Shown: piece by piece, positions 7,798 through 16,158 of the stretch
Layout of the letters: each line of letters starts with the position of its first letter
How positions within the stretch are numbered: position 1 is the stretch's first letter
Origin: a bacterium
Lineage (GTDB): Bacteria; Elusimicrobiota; Elusimicrobia; Elusimicrobiales; UBA9959
Direction: 5' to 3'
Length of the DNA stretch: 44,392 nucleotides
Assembly: GCA_021811315.1 (NCBI GenBank)
Contig: JAJZPF010000021.1
Span: 1 to 44,392, forward strand
The notes under the pieces: generated by a model
Told to the model about the DNA's origin: nothing
Database searches by the model: none
The model's input: only the letters and a program-made list of their open reading frames with translations
Position numbers and translations under genes: made by a program

Positions 7798-9417
7798 ATG
7801 AACACAAAGACTCACATAGCCAGGCCTGAAAACGAGGCTGCACTTGATTACGCTCCCGGCAGCCCGGAGCGGGCCGAACTGCTGAAAAAACTGGCCGAGC
7901 TGAAAGGGCAGGCCGCCGACATCCCTCTTATTATCGGCGGGAAAGAAGTCCGCGTCGGAAAACCCCTGGATATAATTATCCCGCACGACCATAAAAAGAA
8001 CCTGGGCCGCTTTCACAAGGCCGGTTCCGCGGAAGTGCGGCTGGCCATAGAGGCCGCGAATGCCGCGAAACCCGGCTGGGCGAACACTCCGTGGCGCGAG
8101 CGGGCCGCGATCTTCCAAAAGGCGGCGGACCTCCTGGCCGGGCCCTGGCGCTCCACGCTGGTGGCCGCCACTATGCTTGGCCAGTCGAAAACCGCGCAGC
8201 AGGCCGAAGCCGATATCTGCGAGCTGGCCGACTATTACCGCTTCAATCCTTTCTACCTCGAGCAGCTCTACGGGCACCAGCCCACTTCCCCGGCGGGAGA
8301 AAAGAACAGCCTGGAATACCGGCCGCTCGAAGGCTTCATCTTCGCGCTGACGCCTTTCAATTTCACGGCCATCGCAGGCAATTTCCCCATGGCCCCGGCT
8401 TTAATGGGAAACACGGTCATCTGGAAGCCGGCCTCCGGCGCGATCTTCTCCGCCTATTACCTGATGAAGCTCTGGCAGGCCGCCGGGCTGCCGGACGGAG
8501 TGATAAATATGGTCCCGGGCCCCGCCGGCCTGGTAGGGAATGAAGCGATAGACAGCCCGGACTTCGCCGGCCTGAACCTCTGCAGCTCCACCCCGGTCTT
8601 CAACACTTTCTGGAGCGCGATAGTCCGCAATTTGCACAAGTACAAATCCTACCCCCGCGTATTCGGCGATACCGGCGGCAAAGGCTTCATCTTCGCCCAC
8701 GCCTCCGCGGAGCCGGAGGCGCTGAAGACAGCCATCATACGAGGGGCCTACGAATACCAGGGCCAGAAAGGCTCGGCGGCTTCCAGGGCCTACATCCCCC
8801 GCTCGCTCTGGAAAGTCATAAAGGATGACCTGGTCTCGCAAACGGACGGAATAAAGATGGGCCCCGCCGAGGACCTTTCCTGCTTCATGAACGCCGTCAT
8901 AGACAAGACCGCTTATGACAGGATAAAAGGCTTCCTGGCCCTCGTTAAAAAGTCGCCGGACGCCGAGATAATCGCGGGCGGGGATTGCAGCGAGGCGCAG
9001 GGCTATTTCATAAGGCCCACCCTGATAGAAACCACGGACCCGCAGTTCAAGACCATGAGCGGCGATATCTTCGGGCCGGTAATGACCGTTTTTCCTTACG
9101 AAGACGGGAAGTTCGCCGAAACGCTTAAGATCTGCGACCAGACCTCCCCCTACGCAATGACCGGCTCGGTATTCGGGCAGGACAAAGCCGCTGTAGCCGA
9201 AGCCTCGGCCGCGCTGGCCGACGCCGCCTGCAACTTCTATATAAACGACAAACCCACCGGCGCGGTGGTGGACCGCCAGCCTTTCGGCGGGGGCCGCGCC
9301 TCGGGAACCAACGACAAAGTCGGCTGGCCGCATAATTTGCTCCGCTGGACCTTCGCCAGGACGGTGAAAGAGAACCTGGCCCCGCCCAAGGATTACAGAT
9401 ATCCCTGCATGGGATAG
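7798..9417 (+). CDS. P5C dehydrogenase paralogue lacking the catalytic cysteine (probable pseudoenzyme)
   Basis: A 539-residue paralogue of the pruA product, collinear along its whole length. Three active-site elements are altered: the nucleophile Cys is Gly325 (YQGQKGSAASR, codon GGC at 8770-8772 against TGC in pruA), the general-base Glu is Asp291 (GDTGGKG), and the cofactor-loop motif FTGSTGVF is LCSSTPVF. The reading frame is open and well conserved elsewhere, which argues against simple decay. It cannot run the normal thiohemiacetal chemistry. It might be a regulatory or structural subunit of the active enzyme or bind a ligand. The start at 7798 follows GGGGAAACGACG; it lies beyond a strong terminator, so it probably has its own promoter. 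Confidence 0.88.
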   Translation: MNTKTHIARPENEAALDYAPGSPERAELLKKLAELKGQAADIPLIIGGKEVRVGKPLDIIIPHDHKKNLGRFHKAGSAEVRLAIEAANAAKPGWANTPWRERAAIFQKAADLLAGPWRSTLVAATMLGQSKTAQQAEADICELADYYRFNPFYLEQLYGHQPTSPAGEKNSLEYRPLEGFIFALTPFNFTAIAGNFPMAPALMGNTVIWKPASGAIFSAYYLMKLWQAAGLPDGVINMVPGPAGLVGNEAIDSPDFAGLNLCSSTPVFNTFWSAIVRNLHKYKSYPRVFGDTGGKGFIFAHASAEPEALKTAIIRGAYEYQGQKGSAASRAYIPRSLWKVIKDDLVSQTDGIKMGPAEDLSCFMNAVIDKTAYDRIKGFLALVKKSPDAEIIAGGDCSEAQGYFIRPTLIETTDPQFKTMSGDIFGPVMTVFPYEDGKFAETLKICDQTSPYAMTGSVFGQDKAAVAEASAALADAACNFYINDKPTGAVVDRQPFGGGRASGTNDKVGWPHNLLRWTFARTVKENLAPPKDYRYPCMG

Positions 9418-9443
9418 CGGAGTTTGAATTCCGGAGAATATTA

Positions 9444-9449
9444 TATAAT
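9444..9449 (+). promoter_or_regulatory. Candidate -10 element upstream of the TonB receptor gene
   Basis: A consensus TATAAT lies 118 bases before the receptor start. The best -35 match, TTGAAT at 9424, is only 14 bases away, so recognition may need an activator. Confidence 0.35.
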
Positions 9450-9503
9450 CGGCTTGTAGGGTTATTTGGGGGCGCGTTTTTTATCCGAGGCGTTTTTAAG
9501 GCT

Positions 9504-9520
9504 GCAGATCATGGATCTGC
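9504..9520 (+). promoter_or_regulatory. Palindrome in the receptor leader, possible operator or hairpin
   Basis: GCAGATC-ATG-GATCTGC is a perfect 7-bp inverted repeat in the untranslated region between the TATAAT box and the TonB-dependent receptor. It could bind a dimeric metal-responsive repressor or form an RNA hairpin. No Fur or Zur consensus is recognisable. Confidence 0.35.
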
Positions 9521-9566
9521 CGCTTTATTCCGGCTTATCCGGCAAACGTCCTTTTTGGGGGCGGGT

Positions 9567-11528
9567 ATGATAAAAAGTTCAACAGCGTCGCCTTTCTTCT
9601 TTTTAGTATTGTCCCTGGCCCTGCCGGCGGCGGCGCTGGCGGACGAAGAATCCGATTTCTTCCGGGAAGAGGCCCGTTTCATCACGGCCTCCCTGCGCGC
9701 GCTGTCCGAGCGCAGGGCCCCGGCCTCGGTGCACGTGCTTACCGCCGAAGAGATAAACGCCTCCGGCGCCCTGACCCTCTGGGACGCGCTCCGGCTGGTT
9801 CCCGGACTGGACGTGATAGAGACGCGCGCGGGACAGGGCGACGTCTCTATACGCGGCTTCAACCAGTCCACGAGCAACAGGGTGCTGGTGCTGCTGGACG
9901 GGAAGACCGTACTGCAGGAATTTTACGGCCTCGCGGCCTGGGAGGAGATCCCGGTCGGCCTGCGGGAGATAGACCGCATAGAGATAGTGAAGGGCCCGGC
10001 CTCGGCGCTGTACGGCGCCAACGCGATACACGGCGTCATCAATATAATCACGAAGACCCCCGAGCAGCTCGGCGGCGGGTCCGCGGGTTATTCCGCCGGC
10101 AACAAGAATACCGGCCTCGGCTCGGCGGCTTACGGGCGGCGCGCCGGGGATTTTTCCTACAAGATCGCGGCCGACCACAGGAGCATGAACGGCTTCGAGA
10201 ACCCGGACATGCTTGCTTCGCGCGCGGCCAAAGCGCACGCTTTCGTCTCCTATGAGCCGGACGCGGACACAAGCCTCAGCCTTTCCGGCGGAATGTCCAA
10301 ACTTAACGACAGGATGGCTTTTTACAGCAACGGGCTGTGGCGGCCTTACGCCGAAGGCGGAACCCTGCGGGCGGACCTCCGCGCCGGCGGCACGAAAGCG
10401 CGGGTCTTCTGGAACGGGAACAAGGTAAAAGTGCGCGACTTCCCCGCCGCCTCCGACCCGGAACTCAAATACGACACCTATGACCTGGACCTCAGGCATG
10501 AATTCGAGCTGCCGGGAGAGAACGACCTGGTGGTCGGCGGCGGCTACCGGAACAATTCAATAAGGGCGGATATCTTCAGGCCGGGGATCTACCACCAGGA
10601 CCTCTGCGCGCTTTACGCCGAAGACACCTGGGAGCCCTCCGAAAAGTGGAGCCTGGTGGCCAGCGGCCGCCTGGACCATCATTCGCTGAGCGGCTACGTC
10701 TTCTCCCCCCGCGGCACGATCATCTACTTCCCGGACGAACGGAACACTTTAAGGTTTTCCGCCGGCACGGCTTTCCGCAACCCCACTTTGATGGAGAATT
10801 ACATAGCCCTCGCCAGCTCGGGCCCTTTCTCCGATCCTTCCCTGCCGGGTTTCACTTCCGTAAACTCCGTCTATAACGGCAGCCGCTCGCTGAAACCGGA
10901 GAAAATGGTGGCGGCCGAGGCGGCCTATGAAAGCCGTTACGACGGGCTGAACACCGTCCTGGCCGTTTACGCTTACAGGCTGGGCCACCTTATAAACACG
11001 GCCGACCCGGTCTTCGACCTTTCCGGCTTCCCCGCGCTCGGCTTTTCGAGCAAATGGGACAATACCGGCTCGGCCAGGGCTTTCGGCGGAGAAGCGTCCG
11101 CGGAGCTGCGCCTTGGACGCGGCTGGCGCGCTTTTTCCAACTACAGCTATTTCAATGCCGGCGAGTCCGGCCGGCACAACGACTCGCACAATTCCCCGAT
11201 GCACAAGGTCAACGGCGGTTTCGGCCTTAACGACGGCGGCCTGGGCGGGATGCTGTGGGCGCACTGGGCCGGCCCCACCTGGTGGGACGCGAATTCCACG
11301 GGGACTTCCCCGGACCTGAAGAAAGTGGGCAGCTACCTGCTGCTGAACGCCAGCGCCGGGTATAAGTTCCGGGGCGCGCTTGAAGGGCTGGAGGCCAGGG
11401 TGAAGGCCTTTAACTTCCTGGATAACCGCCACTACGAGATACTTCCGGCCGTGAGCGCGGCGAACCCCGGGCAGTTCGGGGAGAAGATCGGGGCCAGGTA
11501 CGCGCTGGACCTGTCCTGCAGGTTTTAG
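9567..11528 (+). CDS. TonB-dependent outer-membrane receptor
   Basis: A 653-residue receptor. After the signal peptide (cut near ALAD) comes the plug domain, about residues 45-170: SVHVLTAEEINASGALTLWD, GQGDVSIRGFNQSTSNRVLV, then EIVKGPASALYGANAIHGVI, all typical of the BtuB/Cir/FepA group. The rest is a 22-strand-type barrel ending in the aromatic residue expected of outer-membrane proteins (LDLSCRF). No clear TonB box is seen in the short N-terminal stretch. The ATG at 9567 is preferred over an in-frame TTG at 9555. It converges on a metal-type permease gene with only six bases between stops. Likely substrates are a metal complex, cobalamin or siderophore; none is determined. Confidence 0.9.
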   Translation: MIKSSTASPFFFLVLSLALPAAALADEESDFFREEARFITASLRALSERRAPASVHVLTAEEINASGALTLWDALRLVPGLDVIETRAGQGDVSIRGFNQSTSNRVLVLLDGKTVLQEFYGLAAWEEIPVGLREIDRIEIVKGPASALYGANAIHGVINIITKTPEQLGGGSAGYSAGNKNTGLGSAAYGRRAGDFSYKIAADHRSMNGFENPDMLASRAAKAHAFVSYEPDADTSLSLSGGMSKLNDRMAFYSNGLWRPYAEGGTLRADLRAGGTKARVFWNGNKVKVRDFPAASDPELKYDTYDLDLRHEFELPGENDLVVGGGYRNNSIRADIFRPGIYHQDLCALYAEDTWEPSEKWSLVASGRLDHHSLSGYVFSPRGTIIYFPDERNTLRFSAGTAFRNPTLMENYIALASSGPFSDPSLPGFTSVNSVYNGSRSLKPEKMVAAEAAYESRYDGLNTVLAVYAYRLGHLINTADPVFDLSGFPALGFSSKWDNTGSARAFGGEASAELRLGRGWRAFSNYSYFNAGESGRHNDSHNSPMHKVNGGFGLNDGGLGGMLWAHWAGPTWWDANSTGTSPDLKKVGSYLLLNASAGYKFRGALEGLEARVKAFNFLDNRHYEILPAVSAANPGQFGEKIGARYALDLSCRF

Positions 11529-11534
11529 AAGCGG

Positions 11535-12434
11535 TCAGAAAAGACTGAACAGGATGCCGGCGCTGAAGGCGAAAAGCACCCACCAGGCGGCGTAAAGCAT
11601 AAGCCCGCGCCGGCCTATGAGTTTCTGCGACATTATCAGGGTAGGGATGCAGGTCCCCACGGAACCGAGCAGGAAGGCGAAAGCGGGGCCCGGGCCGAGG
11701 CCCAGCTTTAACAGCGACAAAGTCAGCGGTATTTCCTCCCCCTCGCAGACATAAAGCGGCACGCCGAGCAGGACCGCGGCCACATAGGCCAGCGGGCCGG
11801 AAGAGCCCACATAGCGCACGATAAAACCAGGCGGGATAAGCACCGTAAGCAGGCTGGCGATAGCCATGCCTATTACGAAATATTTAGCCAGGTCTTTAAG
11901 TATGTCGATGAAGACCGGCCAGAACTTCCTGGGCTCCTCTTTTTCCACGACCTTGATGCCGCAGCAGCCTGAAGAGCATTTTTTCTCCGGGACCTGCGCC
12001 GGTATATCCAAAAAGCCGGGCTTATTCCGCTCGATCCACAGGAAGATAGAGCCTACCATCATGGCCCCGAAAAAAGCGGCCAGCACGCGGGCTATACCGA
12101 ATTTCCACCCCAGCACGGCCCAGGTAAGCACCAAAGTCTGCGGGCTGACCAGCGGCGAGGCCAGAAGGAAACTAGTAACGGTGCCCAGGTCCGCGCCCTT
12201 CCGGCGCAGGCCGTCCGCCATAGGCATGGTGGCGCAGGAGCAGCCCGGCATTACCATGCCCAGGATCGAAGCCTTAGCCATCGAAAGCCAGCCGCCGCGC
12301 AAATGCTTAAGCGCGAACTCCGGCTTCAGAAAAACGTCGAGCGCCGCGCCGAAAGCGGCGCCGCCTAAAAAGTAGGGCAGCACCATCCAGGTAAGGTTTA
12401 AAAATTCTTTGGCAAAAGCGGCGAGGTATGACAT
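11535..12434 (-). CDS. YraQ/DUF318-family membrane permease (metal or metalloid efflux)
   Basis: A 299-residue integral membrane protein with about eight hydrophobic segments. Motifs include MPGCSCATMPMADGLR near residue 63, TSFLLASPLVSPQT near 86, and CEGEEIPLT in the second half, the repeated pattern of the DUF318/UPF0718 permeases that include ArsP and Cu/Zn efflux proteins. The central loop carries KKCSSGCCG, a cysteine cluster suited to binding a soft metal or arsenic(III). It is probably an exporter; substrate unknown. The membrane protein at 12521-13042 lies 86 bases upstream in the same direction and may be co-transcribed. Confidence 0.8.
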   Translation of the reverse strand: MSYLAAFAKEFLNLTWMVLPYFLGGAAFGAALDVFLKPEFALKHLRGGWLSMAKASILGMVMPGCSCATMPMADGLRRKGADLGTVTSFLLASPLVSPQTLVLTWAVLGWKFGIARVLAAFFGAMMVGSIFLWIERNKPGFLDIPAQVPEKKCSSGCCGIKVVEKEEPRKFWPVFIDILKDLAKYFVIGMAIASLLTVLIPPGFIVRYVGSSGPLAYVAAVLLGVPLYVCEGEEIPLTLSLLKLGLGPGPAFAFLLGSVGTCIPTLIMSQKLIGRRGLMLYAAWWVLFAFSAGILFSLF

Positions 12435-12491
12435 ATCTATATTCTCTCATACCCCCGCCCAAAGGTCAAACCATAAATGCTTTTACGCCCG

Positions 12492-12518
12492 CTCTGCCGA
12501 GGCGAAGCCTCGACAGGC
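12492..12518 (-). terminator. Hairpin between two minus-strand membrane protein genes
   Basis: CGAGGC-GAA-GCCTCG gives a perfect 6-bp stem just after the upstream gene's stop. There is no uridine run, so it is a weak terminator or an mRNA-stabilising hairpin. Confidence 0.35.
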
Positions 12519-12520
12519 GT

Positions 12521-13042
12521 TTATATGGCAGGCGGCGGGGGACGGTTCTGAAGTTCGGTTTTGATTATCCGCGGAAGCTCCCGGCGAAGGAACTGGGTCA
12601 GGATGACGCCGAAAGAGCCGGCGAGCGCGAAAGTATCGTCCACCGGGCCGGGGATGTTTATCGGAAGCATTTCATAAAGGAAGACAAAAGCGGGGAAAAC
12701 AAGCCATTTTATGCCGGTCCGGTAGCGCTTTGCTATCGCCATGCAGGAACCGAGCAGCAGGGCCGCGCCCATGAACTCGGGGGCGTTGAAAAGGCTGACG
12801 CCGAAGCTGAAAGGCGCGAGCGCCAGCGACCAGAGGACGGAGAAGACCAGCGGCAGAGCGGCGTCCAGGTAGGTGTAGGTTTTAATAAAGAACAAGTTGA
12901 CCACCGCGGCTATAAAGAACCCGGTGAAGATCACGGCCCCGGCAAGCAGGCCGAAGCGCAGGTCCCTGGCCGCCCAGCCGATAAAGAAGGCCAGCGCAGA
13001 AAAAGGAAAAGATAAAAAACTTATAGCCAAACTGCGGAGCAT
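12521..13042 (-). CDS. Hypothetical integral membrane protein
   Basis: A 173-residue protein with about five transmembrane segments (residues 3-23, 28-50, 58-78, 86-104, 112-128), then a basic, proline-rich tail (QNRPPPPAI). I do not recognise the family. FAPFSFGVSLFNAPEFMGA-like small-residue segments and a MLPINIPGPVDDTFAL loop are the only distinctive parts. AGGTG lies eight bases before the start. It could be a partner of the downstream permease, with which it shares direction, but that is only position. Confidence 0.6.
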   Translation of the reverse strand: MLRSLAISFLSFPFSALAFFIGWAARDLRFGLLAGAVIFTGFFIAAVVNLFFIKTYTYLDAALPLVFSVLWSLALAPFSFGVSLFNAPEFMGAALLLGSCMAIAKRYRTGIKWLVFPAFVFLYEMLPINIPGPVDDTFALAGSFGVILTQFLRRELPRIIKTELQNRPPPPAI

Positions 13043-13053
13043 AGGTAGACACC

Positions 13054-13076
13054 TTAAAAAAGCAGCCTGTCCCCTT
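13054..13076 (-). repeat. GGGGACAGGCTGC repeat, half copy
   Basis: On the minus strand this reads TAAGGGGACAGGCTGCTTTT, the same sequence as the left half of the terminator at 7708, without the matching right arm. It lies between ssb and the membrane protein gene. Confidence 0.7.
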
Positions 13077-13082
13077 ATTCAA

Positions 13083-13116
13083 AACCCCGGCGCCGTTGTT
13101 CGCGGCGGCCGGGGTT
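13083..13116 (-). terminator. Intrinsic terminator of ssb
   Basis: AACCCCGGC-GCCG pairs with CGGC-G-GCCGGGGTT (one bulged G). On the minus strand it is followed by TTTTGAATAAGG. It lies 20 bases after the ssb stop. Confidence 0.8.
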
Positions 13117-13136
13117 CGATTTGGCGCCTGAAGGGT

Positions 13137-13619
13137 TTAGAACGGGACTTCTTCTATTCCGCCGCTCTTCTCCTCGTCTTCGCCTTTCACGGCCTTCGCG
13201 CCCCTGGAGCTTTTTGCGCCCCTGGCCGCCGGCTCGGCGGCCTCGGAGGCGCCGCCCTCGGAGTCCCCGCGGCTGCCCAGGAATTCTATCTCGTCCACGT
13301 AGACCACCATCTTGGAGCGCTTCTCGCCGCCTTCCTTGGAATTCCACTCCTCCAGCACCAGGTGGCCTTCCACGTAGGCCTGGGAGCCTTTGTGCAGGTA
13401 TTTCTCTATCAGGTCGGCCAGCTTGCGGCCGGTCTCGCGGTTGAAAGCTTTAAGGTCCACCCAAACAGGAACGTCTTCCCACTGGCCGCTCTGCATGTTC
13501 TTCTTGCGGTTATTGACGGCGAAGCCCACATTGGCCACCTTGCCGCCATTGCTGAATTCTTTTATCTCCGGCTCCCTGGTCAGGCGCCCGATCAACATAA
13601 CCTTGTTTAAATTAGCCAT
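13137..13619 (-). CDS. ssb: Single-stranded DNA-binding protein
   Basis: A 160-residue SSB. Residues 1-105 form the OB fold (MANLNKVMLIGRLTREPEIK, then FAVNNRKKN, WVDLKAFNRETGRKLADLIEKYLHKG-type blocks and VEGHLVLEEW). A low-complexity Ala/Gly/Ser linker follows, and the protein ends in GGIEEVPF, an acidic tip with terminal Pro-Phe through which SSB recruits repair and replication enzymes (variant of the usual DDIPF). GGAG lies nine bases before the ATG. It coats single-stranded DNA in replication and repair. The gene is monocistronic here, with its own terminator, rather than between ribosomal protein genes. Confidence 0.95.
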   Translation of the reverse strand: MANLNKVMLIGRLTREPEIKEFSNGGKVANVGFAVNNRKKNMQSGQWEDVPVWVDLKAFNRETGRKLADLIEKYLHKGSQAYVEGHLVLEEWNSKEGGEKRSKMVVYVDEIEFLGSRGDSEGGASEAAEPAARGAKSSRGAKAVKGEDEEKSGGIEEVPF

Positions 13620-13765
13620 AGTATTTCTCCTGGTCCCGCTTTATATTTTTATGATTCCAGACTTCCCTGAAACCGCCGGCTTCCCCAAAGCCTACACTAA
13701 TCTATCATTTTCCCGCCCCGTTTCCAATTCAGCCGCCGTAAGCTTACAAATAGGATACTACGAAG

Positions 13766-14230
13766 TCATTTTTTCAGCAGCTCTTCCAGGATCCTGGCCG
13801 CGTCCTCCACGTAGCCGGGGCAGAGCTTTTTAAAGACGCCGGCGGCGGCGGCCTTGTCATGGCCCTCGGGCGTGCTCCTGTCGAAACCCACCAGGTCATT
13901 GCACCTGTGGTGTTTGTGTTTCTTCCTGAACTGCTCCAGAAATTCCTTCACCTTGCCGTCGGCGGCTATGCGCCTGGCGGCGTCGTCTTTGTCCGTCCTG
14001 CCGTGTTTCAGGCCCAGGACTACGATGGAGGCCGTTACGGCGCCGCAAACGTCCCCGGTGCTGCCCAGCCCGCCGCCGAAAGCGCAGCCTATCTTCATAG
14101 CCAGGTCGGGGGCGAGCCCGAACCGCTCACCGTATTCCGCGAGGATCGCCTCCGAACAGCGGCACCCCTCGCTGAACCTTTTAGAAGCTCCCTTCGCTGA
14201 GGAGGAAGTCTTTTTGTTTTTTGTTTTCAT
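13766..14230 (-). CDS. C_GCAxxG_C_C family protein
   Basis: A 154-residue cytoplasmic protein with the family's cysteine pattern: RFSEGCRCSEAIL, then KIGCAFGGGLGSTGDVCGAV, and later KHHRCNDLVG and KKLCPGYV. These conserved cysteines suggest metal or Fe-S binding; family members occur next to redox and selenium genes but have no settled function. A Lys/Ser-rich tract starts the protein. The start at 14230 is used because the further upstream in-frame ATG (14308) adds a poorly conserved leader. The ribosome site is weak (GGGACAGG). Confidence 0.8.
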   Translation of the reverse strand: MKTKNKKTSSSAKGASKRFSEGCRCSEAILAEYGERFGLAPDLAMKIGCAFGGGLGSTGDVCGAVTASIVVLGLKHGRTDKDDAARRIAADGKVKEFLEQFRKKHKHHRCNDLVGFDRSTPEGHDKAAAAGVFKKLCPGYVEDAARILEELLKK

Positions 14231-14441
14231 AGATATGACCTGTCCCGTTCCGGATATTTTACCAAATGGAACATTCCGGATTCGGCGGCATTCCGGCGCC
14301 GATCTCAAACGACGCCGGACCGCAGGAAACTTCCCGGGAGGGCTCCAGTTGTGAAGATCCTTTTCCGGAATATAAGGTCTCCTGACTCGCCTTTTTACCT
14401 ATAGGCCTAAAAACCGGGCCTTACTAGGCCCTTCGGCGCAT

Positions 14442-14513
14442 TACTTAAGCCTCCGCTTCTGTTAGATTATATATGCAGTAGAAAAGCGCGTTTATAAAGA
14501 GAACCGAATCCGA
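14442..14513 (+). promoter_or_regulatory. Probable promoter region of the secreted-protein operon
   Basis: An AT-rich TTAGATTATATATG block (about 14462-14475) inside otherwise GC-rich DNA provides a good -10 (TATATA) about 40 bases before the gene. Just upstream lies a GGGCCT-TACT-AGGCCC hairpin (about 14418-14433). No convincing -35 was found. Confidence 0.35.
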
Positions 14514-16145
14514 ATGAAAAAAACACTTCTTGCCCTTATCGCCTGCCTGGCCGCCACCGCCGCCCCGGCCCAGGAACTGCGGGACATAAACGTAGAAGCC
14601 CTCAAAGCGGCGGCCAAAAGCATGGATGCCCCGGCCTCACCGCGAGCGCAGACCGTCAGCGCGGGCCAGGGGAATTACTATTTAGACGCGAACTCCTACG
14701 ACCCGCTGCTTATACGAAGCCGCCCTTCGGCCGATACTCAGAAGATCCACATTATCGGCGGAACCATCGACATCCCGGGCATCGACAATACCCTTGAATT
14801 CTCCCGCCAGTTCCGCCAGGCCTCTTACCAGCGCTACGACCTGCAGAGCGACGTGGCTCTCGCCGTCTACACCAAGAACCTGCCCAAAGTTCTCTTCCAG
14901 GTCCTGTTCAGCATCGCCCAGGACAACGGCAATCCCGCCGGCGGCAGCTATAATAATACGAACCCCGTGGTAGAAGACGCCCCGGTGGCCATGCCGACCG
15001 AGGCGGAGATAAAGGCGCTGGACCTCCCCGCCGACGAAAAAGAGCGCATGATAGTGCAGCTGCACAATTCCACGATACAGCTGGAAGGCCGCGTTAACCC
15101 TTTCCGCAAGAAAGAGATGCTGAAGATGATGATGCAGATCATCAAGGAAGAGCAGGCCGGCGGCCTCGAGCCGAAGTTCGGTGAGCCGCATACCTGGAGC
15201 CCGGAGTTCATAAAGTACTGCAAGGACAAGGGCGAACTGATACCCCTCGGCTTCACCAAGCTGCTGACGGCGCTGGCCTCCGGCGTGACTTCCCGCCACT
15301 TCAAGACCGGCACCGAAGAGCTCCTGATAAACGACATCCTGGCCCGCCAGGACGGGTCAGCCACCCTCGACCAGGTGTTCCGCGCAAGCTACCGCATAAA
15401 CGGCGGGGACGTGTACCTGGCCATCCTTACGATAGAGAACATCCTTTCCGACAACTGGCGCCATCCCCAGCGCGACAAGCTGGCCGTCACCAGGAAGCTC
15501 GCGAACATCTGCAACTTCTACCAGGACAGGGGCGACAAATACGGCGCCTGGTACCATTTCCACGGCATCATGCTCTACGGCTACGTGCGCGGCGGCTTCC
15601 GGGCGGCGCTCGTAGGCGGCATAGAGACCGCCGGCTCCCACATCCTTTCCGGCGGCTTGGACGAGCAGCAGGAGGACGCCGTGAACTCGATGGGCGGCAA
15701 GATAGGCGCCAAGCTCGCCAAGGCCGTCAGGGAGAAGCTCTATTCGGCCTTCTCCGCGGACAAGAACTATTGCGACCCCGAAGTGTACCTTAACCTCCAC
15801 GAAGATTTCCGCGACCGGCTGGAGTACGTCGAGAGCAGGGATTTCAAGGCTACGCTCACCGAGGACCGCCTGTGGCTCGAAAGCCTCACCCGCGACTACC
15901 TGGACTGCCACGTTGAGATAATCTACAACGACTACTCCGGGAAGCTCAACTCGGATTACATAGTCAAGCGCGACCATGTGAACTTTAAAAAGGGCAAAGA
16001 CGTGCCGATCTACATCAACAGCGTCAACGAGCTGGTCAAAGCCCGGGCCTTCATCTCCGGCTGCCTGGCCAATCCCGAAACGGTCTCAAAGGCCTTCGGC
16101 GCCGCGCAGCCGCCGGCGCGCGGCGTGTGGGTGGACGCGAAGTAA
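14514..16145 (+). CDS. Secreted protein of unknown function
   Basis: A 543-residue exported protein (signal peptide MKKTLLALIACLAATAAPAQ). I do not recognise the family. Visible parts: an N-terminal segment with YYLDANSYDPLLIRSRPS, a helical central region around residues 150-230 rich in Glu/Lys/Met, and a mostly globular C-terminal half with scattered cysteines. No catalytic motif stands out. It lies 13 bases upstream of another secreted protein gene, so the two form an operon and may act together in the periplasm or at the surface. Confidence 0.8.
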   Translation: MKKTLLALIACLAATAAPAQELRDINVEALKAAAKSMDAPASPRAQTVSAGQGNYYLDANSYDPLLIRSRPSADTQKIHIIGGTIDIPGIDNTLEFSRQFRQASYQRYDLQSDVALAVYTKNLPKVLFQVLFSIAQDNGNPAGGSYNNTNPVVEDAPVAMPTEAEIKALDLPADEKERMIVQLHNSTIQLEGRVNPFRKKEMLKMMMQIIKEEQAGGLEPKFGEPHTWSPEFIKYCKDKGELIPLGFTKLLTALASGVTSRHFKTGTEELLINDILARQDGSATLDQVFRASYRINGGDVYLAILTIENILSDNWRHPQRDKLAVTRKLANICNFYQDRGDKYGAWYHFHGIMLYGYVRGGFRAALVGGIETAGSHILSGGLDEQQEDAVNSMGGKIGAKLAKAVREKLYSAFSADKNYCDPEVYLNLHEDFRDRLEYVESRDFKATLTEDRLWLESLTRDYLDCHVEIIYNDYSGKLNSDYIVKRDHVNFKKGKDVPIYINSVNELVKARAFISGCLANPETVSKAFGAAQPPARGVWVDAK

Positions 16146-16158
16146 AGGACCAAAACCA

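Noticed and set aside
9421..9566. Cobalamin riboswitch before the TonB receptor
   Set aside because: The region is too short and lacks the conserved B12-box; only a palindrome is present.
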